Shown in pieces: positions 54,068 to 64,000 of a stretch of 64,000 nucleotides of DNA. The position numbers and the translations under genes are program-made. This stretch comes from Enterobacterales bacterium. GTDB taxonomy: Bacteria; Pseudomonadota; Gammaproteobacteria; Enterobacterales; Enterobacteriaceae. The number at the start of each line of letters is the position of its first letter. Position 1 is the first letter of the stretch. Below the pieces are notes generated by a model. That model searched no databases and was not told the DNA's origin. It saw only the letters and a program-made list of their open reading frames with translations. The DNA lies in NCBI GenBank assembly GCA_015654925.1, contig JAATFX010000051.1, positions 1 through 64,000 of the forward strand, read 5' to 3'.

Positions 54068-54115
54068 ATGAATAACGTTCTGTTTAACCACCATCATCAC
54101 CATCATCCTGACTAG
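54068..54115 (+). CDS. hisL: his operon leader peptide
   Basis: ATG at 54068 begins a 15-residue peptide, MNNVLFNHHHHHHPD, with a run of six consecutive histidines before Pro-Asp and a TAG stop. E. coli HisL has seven. Stalling of the translating ribosome on the His codons when charged histidyl-tRNA is scarce favours the antiterminator fold and transcription of hisG onward. Confidence 0.97.
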   Translation: MNNVLFNHHHHHHPD

Positions 54116-54133
54116 TCTTTCAGGCGATTGGTG

Positions 54134-54156
54134 CTGGAAGACATAATATCTTCCAG
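54134..54156 (+). promoter_or_regulatory. pre-terminator hairpin of the his attenuator
   Basis: CTGGAAGA / CATAATA / TCTTCCAG forms an 8-bp stem between the leader peptide and the terminator. Its GGAAGA repeats inside the terminator stem (CGGAAG), which is what allows alternative pairing between the two structures. Confidence 0.75.
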
Positions 54157-54178
54157 TGGCGCAGAATGTAAGAGAGAG

Positions 54179-54209
54179 CCCTCGGAAGATAACTTCCGAG
54201 GGTTTTTTT
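54179..54209 (+). terminator. his attenuator terminator
   Basis: CCCTCGGAAG / ATAA / CTTCCGAGGG, a perfect 10-bp stem, then seven T residues (54203-54209), 40 bases before hisG. It terminates transcription when histidine is plentiful. Confidence 0.95.
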
Positions 54210-54249
54210 ATGGGCAAAATAAATCATATATTTTAGGGCAGAGGACATT

Positions 54250-55149
54250 ATGTTGGACAAATCACGGTTACGGATAGCGATGCAAAAATCAGGCAGGCTG
54301 AGCAAGGAATCCCAGCAATTGCTTGAGCACTGCGGCATCAAAATCAACTTGCAGCAGCAGCGCCTGCTGGCCTTCGCGGAAAATATGCCCATCGATATCA
54401 TGCGCGTGCGCGACGACGATATACCGGGCCTGGTGATGGACGGCGTGGTCGATCTGGGCATCATCGGCGAAAACGTGCTGGAAGAGGAACTGCTTAACCG
54501 CCGCGCCCAGGGCGAAGACCCTCACTACTATATTTTGCGCCGCCTGGATTTTGGCGGCTGCCGCCTGTCGCTGGCGCTGCCGCTGGACGAACCTTTCACC
54601 GGCCCGCAATGCCTGCAAGGTAAGCGTATCGCCACGTCCTATCCGCATTTGCTTAAGCAATACCTCGACAAACTCGGCGTTAATTTTAAATCCTGTCTGC
54701 TCAATGGGTCAGTTGAAGTCGCACCCCGCGCCGGGCTGGCGGACGCCATTTGCGATTTGGTCTCCACCGGCGCGACGCTTGAAGCCAACGGGCTGCGTGA
54801 AGTTGAGGTTATCTATCGCTCCAAAGCCTGCCTGATTCAAAGCAATGTGGAGCTGCCGCCGGCCAAACAGGCGCTGGTGGATAAACTGATGTTGCGCATC
54901 CAGGGCGTAATCCAGGCGCGCGAATCAAAATATATCATGCTGCATGCGCCCGCCGAGCGCCTGGACGAGATTATCGCCCTGCTGCCGGGAGCCGAGCGTC
55001 CGACTATCCTCCCCCTGGCCGGCGACAAACATCGCGTCGCCATGCATATGGTGAGCAGCGAGACCCTGTTCTGGGAAACCATGGAAAATCTCAAAGCCCT
55101 CGGCGCCAGCTCGATACTGGTGCTGCCGATTGAAAAAATGATGGAGTAA
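54250..55149 (+). CDS. hisG: ATP phosphoribosyltransferase
   Basis: A 299-residue long-form HisG, the first committed enzyme of histidine synthesis, joining ATP and [22 protein letters not shown] is the family start. The PRPP-binding region is [20 protein letters not shown], and the C-terminal ACT-like regulatory domain for feedback by histidine begins around residue 225 and ends [19 protein letters not shown] stands before the ATG. hisD follows after six bases. Confidence 0.98.
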   Translation: MLDKSRLRIAMQKSGRLSKESQQLLEHCGIKINLQQQRLLAFAENMPIDIMRVRDDDIPGLVMDGVVDLGIIGENVLEEELLNRRAQGEDPHYYILRRLDFGGCRLSLALPLDEPFTGPQCLQGKRIATSYPHLLKQYLDKLGVNFKSCLLNGSVEVAPRAGLADAICDLVSTGATLEANGLREVEVIYRSKACLIQSNVELPPAKQALVDKLMLRIQGVIQARESKYIMLHAPAERLDEIIALLPGAERPTILPLAGDKHRVAMHMVSSETLFWETMENLKALGASSILVLPIEKMME

Positions 55150-55155
55150 GCGGCG

Positions 55156-58671
<3,516 letters not shown>

Positions 58672-58672
<1 letters not shown>

Positions 58673-59262
58673 TGAAGGTCGTGATCCTGGATACCGGCTG
58701 TGCCAACCTGTTCTCCGTCACCGCCGCGGTGCGCCGTCTCGGCTACCAGCCGGTGGTGAGCCGCGAAACCGATATCGTGCTGCACGCGGATAAACTGTTC
58801 CTGCCGGGCGTCGGCACCGCGCGGGCGGCCATGGATCAATTGCGCGAGCGGGATCTGATCGACCTGGTCAAAGCCTGCACCCAGCCGGTTTTGGGTATCT
58901 GCCTGGGCATGCAGCTGCTGGGCAGCGGCAGCGACGAAAACGGCGGCACCGCTACGCTGGGTATCATCGATACGCCGGTAACCAAGATGACTGATTTTGG
59001 TTTGCCACTGCCCCATATGGGCTGGAACCAAGTGCATCCGCATAATAATAACCGGTTGTTTCGCGGCATCGCCGACGGCAGCTATTTCTATTTCGTCCAC
59101 GGTTATGCCATGCCCCTGTGCGCCGCCACCATTGCGCAAACCCATTATGGCGAGCCCTTCACCGCGGCGGTGGAACAGGATAATTTTTTCGGCGTACAGT
59201 TTCATCCTGAACGCTCCGGCGCCGCTGGCGCCCAACTGCTGAAAAACTTTCTGGAGATGTAA
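58672..59262 (+). CDS. hisH: imidazole glycerol phosphate synthase, glutamine amidotransferase subunit
   Basis: A 196-residue class I amidotransferase that supplies ammonia to HisF. The nucleophilic Cys lies in [11 protein letters not shown] and the His-Glu pair in [10 protein letters not shown]. The start shares a base with the hisB stop (TAATG). Confidence 0.98.
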
Positions 59263-60757
<1,495 letters not shown>

Positions 60758-60764
<7 letters not shown>

Positions 60765-61369
60765 CCGAACAACAGCGCAGCCAGTTGGATTGGACTAAAA
60801 CCCAGGACATGCTGCCCGCCATTATCCAGCATGCCGTCTCCGGCGAAGTGCTGATGATGGGCTATATGAACCGCCAGGCCCTGCAGGTTACCGAAGAGAC
60901 CGGCAAAGTCACCTTTTTTTCACGCACCAAACAGCGGCTGTGGACCAAAGGCGAAAGCTCAGGCAATTTCCTGCGCGTGGTGAGCATTCACCCCGATTGC
61001 GATAACGATACGCTATTGATCCTGGCCAATCCCGACGGGCCGACTTGCCATACCGGCACCAGCAGCTGTTTTTATCCGGCCGCCACCGACTGGGGATTCC
61101 TGCATAATCTGGAGACCCTGCTGGCGGAACGCAAAACCGCCGATCCTGAAAGCTCCTATACCGCGCGCCTTTATGCCAGCGGCACCAAGCGCATCGCCCA
61201 AAAAGTGGGGGAAGAAGGCGTGGAGACCGCCCTGGCGGCCACGGTGCACGATCGGGAGGAACTCACCAACGAAGCGGCGGATTTGGTTTATCATCTGCTG
61301 GTGCTGCTGCAGGATCAGGACTTGGATCTGGGCAAGGTGATCGGCCGGCTGCGCGAGCGCCACCAGTAA
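60758..61369 (+). CDS. hisI: bifunctional phosphoribosyl-AMP cyclohydrolase / phosphoribosyl-ATP pyrophosphatase
   Basis: A 203-residue HisIE fusion. The N-terminal cyclohydrolase has [20 protein letters not shown], the zinc-site [10 protein letters not shown] and [12 protein letters not shown]; the C-terminal MazG-like pyrophosphatase (about 115-203) has [13 protein letters not shown] and [13 protein letters not shown]. It catalyses steps 2 and 3 of the pathway and ends the operon. No strong terminator follows; a weak GGTAG/CTACC stem and degenerate repeats lie beyond. Confidence 0.98.
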
Positions 61370-61400
61370 ATCCGTAAGGGGTAGTTACTCTACCGCGCCT

Positions 61401-61550
61401 GGCCCGCTGGATTGGCGGCCCAGGTTGCTTGTACCAAAGGGCTACCGATTATTGCATCTGGCCCGCTAAATTGGCGTGCCGGATTGCTCATGCTGCCAAA
61501 ATGGCTAACGTTTATCGCTTCCGGCCCGCCGGATGCGCGGCCCAGTTGTA
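61401..61550. repeat. degenerate tandem repeat of about 60 bp
   Basis: GGCCCGC recurs at 61401, 61460 and 61523, each followed by a related GGAT/AAAT-TGGCG-like stretch and then CTACCG or CTAACG and an ATTATTG or TTTATCG stretch. Three units of 59-63 bases fill most of the gap between hisI and the next gene. They are too diverged to look recent. Confidence 0.55.
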
Positions 61551-61554
61551 ATCG

Positions 61555-62634
61555 TTAAAACCTGAATTTCTGTTTAACTTTCTTTCCTAGCGACTTCACC
61601 TGTTCTTCCAGGCGTTTGGCTTCCCGCTTGGCCTGTTCTTCCAGGCGTTTGGCTTCCCGCTTGACCTGTTCTTCTATGCGTCTGGCTTCCCGGTCCAGTT
61701 TGTCTTTTGTGATCTTGTCTTTAAGATCAGAAATCTTTGACTGACAGAGATCGCGGGCATGTTTGAACTCCTTTTCGCTTTGAGAATATGCGGTTTTCAG
61801 CGCACCGCTGGCCTGCTCCACAATGCGCTTGGATTCACGCTCAACTGAGTGGCTGTCAATGCCGGTCCGGCCCTTCAGGCGCTTCAGCTCGTCCTCGAAC
61901 TGCGAACGCACTCTTTGCAACTCATGGCCGCCTTTATCCTGAAGCTGTTTCAAGTACACCTTGACGGCGTCCGGTTGAACACCGCTCTGCTCTTGAAGTT
62001 CACCGACATCCAGCTCTGAGTCAGCCTCCGACCGGGCCTGGGCCAAATTATTAATTATCTGATCCATCGCGCGATTAAGCTCCAGTTCGAACTCAGACAG
62101 CAGCTCGTCGTTTTGCGCGTTCAACTGCATAATCGCCTGGTCCAAATACTCATCAACGGCACGACTTTCGTGCTCCGGCACCGCACCGTCCGCCCCAACG
62201 CCAGGCGCGGGTTCGGCTGCCGCGTCCGACCCTTGGCCGACGTCCGGCGGGACAACGGCTTCGGGCTGCATGTCCTGCCCTGGCGCGTGCCGAGAGGCCT
62301 CCTGGCTATTGATATGGATTTGCTCGCAGCGGGCTTTGACTCTGCTGGCGAATGCCTGGATCGCCCCTGGGCCTTGTCCGGGATGATCGAGTTCTACGGT
62401 CCGGCCGTTATTAACATCGGTCAAATAATCTTTGATGGAATGGTAGCTTTGGGCGACATCCCCCTGATGGCGGTCGATATTGTCGAGCAGCGACGCGGGT
62501 AAGGGCTTTTCATGGGAGCATACTGTTTTCAGCGACGTTTTTATGACCTCCAGCGATGTACGGTTGGCATCGGACTCCCCGCACATGGCTGCGGATTGTA
62601 GAGGGGTAATCGACTTATTAATTCCATTGAACAT
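61555..62634 (-). CDS. coiled-coil protein with C-terminal 11-residue repeats, function unknown
   Basis: A 359-residue, highly charged, mostly helical protein without signal peptide or membrane segment. The N-terminal third is mixed (TSLEVIKTSLKTVCS), followed by a Pro/Gly/Ala/Asp-rich linker (about 115-160) and a long Glu/Lys/Gln helix from about 165 to the end. The C-terminus carries near-exact 11-residue units, REAKRLEEQAK, encoded by 33-bp DNA repeats. An undecad suits a long right-handed or straight coiled coil or a membrane-binding amphipathic helix. The setting next to a Pro-rich protein suggests a secreted effector-like or structural role, unproven. Confidence 0.7.
   Translation of the reverse strand: MFNGINKSITPLQSAAMCGESDANRTSLEVIKTSLKTVCSHEKPLPASLLDNIDRHQGDVAQSYHSIKDYLTDVNNGRTVELDHPGQGPGAIQAFASRVKARCEQIHINSQEASRHAPGQDMQPEAVVPPDVGQGSDAAAEPAPGVGADGAVPEHESRAVDEYLDQAIMQLNAQNDELLSEFELELNRAMDQIINNLAQARSEADSELDVGELQEQSGVQPDAVKVYLKQLQDKGGHELQRVRSQFEDELKRLKGRTGIDSHSVERESKRIVEQASGALKTAYSQSEKEFKHARDLCQSKISDLKDKITKDKLDREARRIEEQVKREAKRLEEQAKREAKRLEEQVKSLGKKVKQKFRF
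61599..61697. repeat. three 33-bp tandem repeats inside the coiled-coil gene
   Basis: Units start at 61599, 61632 and 61665. The first two (CCTGTTCTTCCAGGCGTTTG...) differ at a single base, the third at several. Each encodes one 11-residue helical unit, so copy-number change would stay in frame. Confidence 0.9.
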
Positions 62635-62883
62635 TTAAACTCCTTATTACAAAATAAAAATATTCCATTAATGAACAACGTATATTATTTCTTGGAAATC
62701 ATATACTCTTAGCGTTTCCATTAATTAAAAAAATTATGCCGAACACATGCTCGCCCGTCAAGTCCACGCGAGCGTTTTATAAAAGTTTACAATAAATAAT
62801 AATGTCATTAATACATATTAAGCACAGAAACTAATAATAGTGAAATATGTACGTATATAGCAACTATGAGTAATCAATCTGAG
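62635..62883. other. AT-rich gap between the two unrecognised genes
   Basis: 249 bases, strongly AT-rich, no gene. GTTTT and GTTTA start 11 bases apart near 62774-62789, which resembles a degenerate PhoP box but points away from the downstream gene. It is recorded only as a possibility. Confidence 0.3.
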
Positions 62884-63963
62884 TTAAACGAGCGCGATAC
62901 CGGCTAAAATATCATTGATACATTTTTTTTCACTCTCGGAAAAAAACGGTTCTTGCATTATCAGAGCGATCGCCCGTTTATGTATCGCTTGGCTGGTGGC
63001 AGCCAAATGGACAATATTTTCCGCCAGCGCCGCCAGCAAAGCAAATTGTTGATAAACACTAAAACCACGGATGCGTTGCAGCAATAAATCATGAACTTGC
63101 GCCTTGCGGGCATCAGCGATGCGATTGAAACGCTGTAGCATGGCGTGGCAAATACCCCATTGATAATGCGGCCACAATGAAACGCTGTTGGTGAGTAAAT
63201 CTTTATAAACCACATAAATCCGCTCCGCGGGCATTTCAAGTAGTATTCTCTGGCTAAGCAACAGCCAGCCCTGCCCTTTTAACTGCATGGTCCTGCCGGG
63301 GACTTTACTTCCTGGAATCTCCGGCACCAGTTCCTGCAAATGCGCCGGCACTTGGCCCGAACGGTTCGCCGGCAGCACTACCGGCGCGTCGGGCCATTGC
63401 TGAATAATGTTTTTGCAGCGATGGTAGATATAAGGTATGGCTTCCCGCTCGACCCAGCGCGGCTTTTTCATGATTTTTTTCAGGATAACCAGCTGCTCAA
63501 GCGGCGCATAGCGCGCGATGTCCCCGGGGTGCTCCGTACTGCCTAATAACGACAATATCCGGGATGCCGAGCAGTCGCGCCCCAGGTTATGGACCAGCAA
63601 CGCAAAACTCAGATAGCCCCTGGCCGCCGCAGCCTGCCCGGCGGAGGCCGTCGCCGTATCCGCACGGTCCTTGGGGGGCATGCTCGCGCGCCGTTGCACC
63701 CCGGCGCGCGGCGGCGGAAGCGGCGTGTTGAAACTGCTGCTGCGATTGATCTGCGGCTTATGCAACCGCGGGGATGGCTGCCGCACCGGCAAGTCAAAAA
63801 CCACTTTTTTAGCGTGCGGCGCCCTATTACAGGGTTGGGGATTGCTGGGTTGGGACATACTTTTATCGGGTGTGTTTACCGGCAAGAGGGGGGTATTCGA
63901 CACGGCATTCACTTTAGCGCCCCCATCCTCCGTTTTACGAGCGGTCAGCGACAGCATGGGCAT
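62884..63963 (-). CDS. unrecognised protein with proline-rich N-terminus and helical C-terminal domain
   Basis: At least 359 residues. Residues about 20-115 are low-complexity, rich in Pro, Ser, Arg and Thr (NTPDKSMSQPSNPQPC, SFNTPLPPPRAGVQRR). Residues about 115-359 are helical with repeated hydrophobic blocks (YLSFALLVHNLGRDCS, GWLLLSQRILLEMP, FSVYQQFALLAALAENIVHLA). No membrane segment or signal. The frame remains open from the ATG at 63963 to the right edge of the window, so the true start may lie outside. A disordered N-terminus plus helical domain resembles bacterial secreted effectors, but no family is recognised. Confidence 0.65.
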   Translation of the reverse strand: MPMLSLTARKTEDGGAKVNAVSNTPLLPVNTPDKSMSQPSNPQPCNRAPHAKKVVFDLPVRQPSPRLHKPQINRSSSFNTPLPPPRAGVQRRASMPPKDRADTATASAGQAAAARGYLSFALLVHNLGRDCSASRILSLLGSTEHPGDIARYAPLEQLVILKKIMKKPRWVEREAIPYIYHRCKNIIQQWPDAPVVLPANRSGQVPAHLQELVPEIPGSKVPGRTMQLKGQGWLLLSQRILLEMPAERIYVVYKDLLTNSVSLWPHYQWGICHAMLQRFNRIADARKAQVHDLLLQRIRGFSVYQQFALLAALAENIVHLAATSQAIHKRAIALIMQEPFFSESEKKCINDILAGIALV

Positions 63964-64000
63964 ATCGGGCCGCAGAGCGATATCGGCAGGATAGCAGCAT

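Noticed and set aside
61555..63963. CRISPR array or phage tail-fibre interpretation of the repeats near the right edge
   Set aside because: The 33-bp units are contiguous, without spacers, and lie in frame inside a coding sequence.

Overview
The window reads as chromosomal DNA of a Gram-negative enterobacterium (Enterobacterales). Evidence: the complete histidine operon hisLGDCBHAFI(E) with its attenuator; nearby backbone genes in an E. coli-like neighbourhood (tmaR, yeeA, sbcB, yeeZ); near-identical GlpT, PuuA and SbcB relatives; an OmpC/OmpF-type porin. Coding DNA is mostly GC-rich with short intergenic gaps. A few islands are AT-rich (about 14.8-15.7 kb, 43-47.5 kb, 49.3-51.3 kb, 62.6-62.9 kb) and look like acquired or fast-evolving DNA. 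The genus cannot be fixed from sequence alone; a Pectobacteriaceae or Sodalis-type relative is a guess.

Layout. (1) 1-7640, minus: a probable catabolic operon with a Tat-exported binding protein, polyamine-type ABC transporter, isochorismatase-fold hydrolase, M20 amidohydrolase, GntR regulator and MBL-fold hydrolase, with two candidate GntR operators in front. (2) 8041-13902: glycerol-3-phosphate use, glpT divergent from glpABC. (3) 13930-18252: Rob-like regulator, AT-rich gap, porin, fabV. (4) 18360-29249, minus: ribose-type ABC transporter, SorC-type regulator, GlpD-like dehydrogenase, DhnA-type aldolase and FGGY kinase (a putative polyol operon), followed on the same strand by a GGDEF-EAL protein and an orphan MazE-like antitoxin. 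An 18-bp perfect inverted repeat sits at the head. (5) 29745-35542: purine permease with a PurR-like box, HhH-GPD DNA glycosylase, lactate-dehydrogenase-family enzyme, small hypothetical proteins, tmaR-yeeA. (6) 36160-39908: three-subunit membrane dehydrogenase of gluconate 2-dehydrogenase type (Tat-exported small subunit, GMC flavoprotein, triheme cytochrome c). (7) 39909-43427: 80-bp direct repeat, tiny membrane ORF, CstA/BtsT-family transporter, 3-TM protein. (8) 43670-51282: gtrA/gtrB-like surface-glycan cassette with a large membrane protein, sbcB, and a second large membrane protein. (9) 51369-61369: puuA, yeeZ and the his operon. (10) 61370-64000: degenerate tandem repeats and two unrecognised proteins, one with a repeat coiled coil and one with a proline-rich N-terminus.

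How it fits together. Much of the window is uptake plus catabolism. Each acquired pathway carries its own transporter, regulator and candidate operator, interleaved with conserved backbone genes. The least understood units are the 1-7640 operon, the polyol operon, the glycan cassette and the two genes at the right edge.
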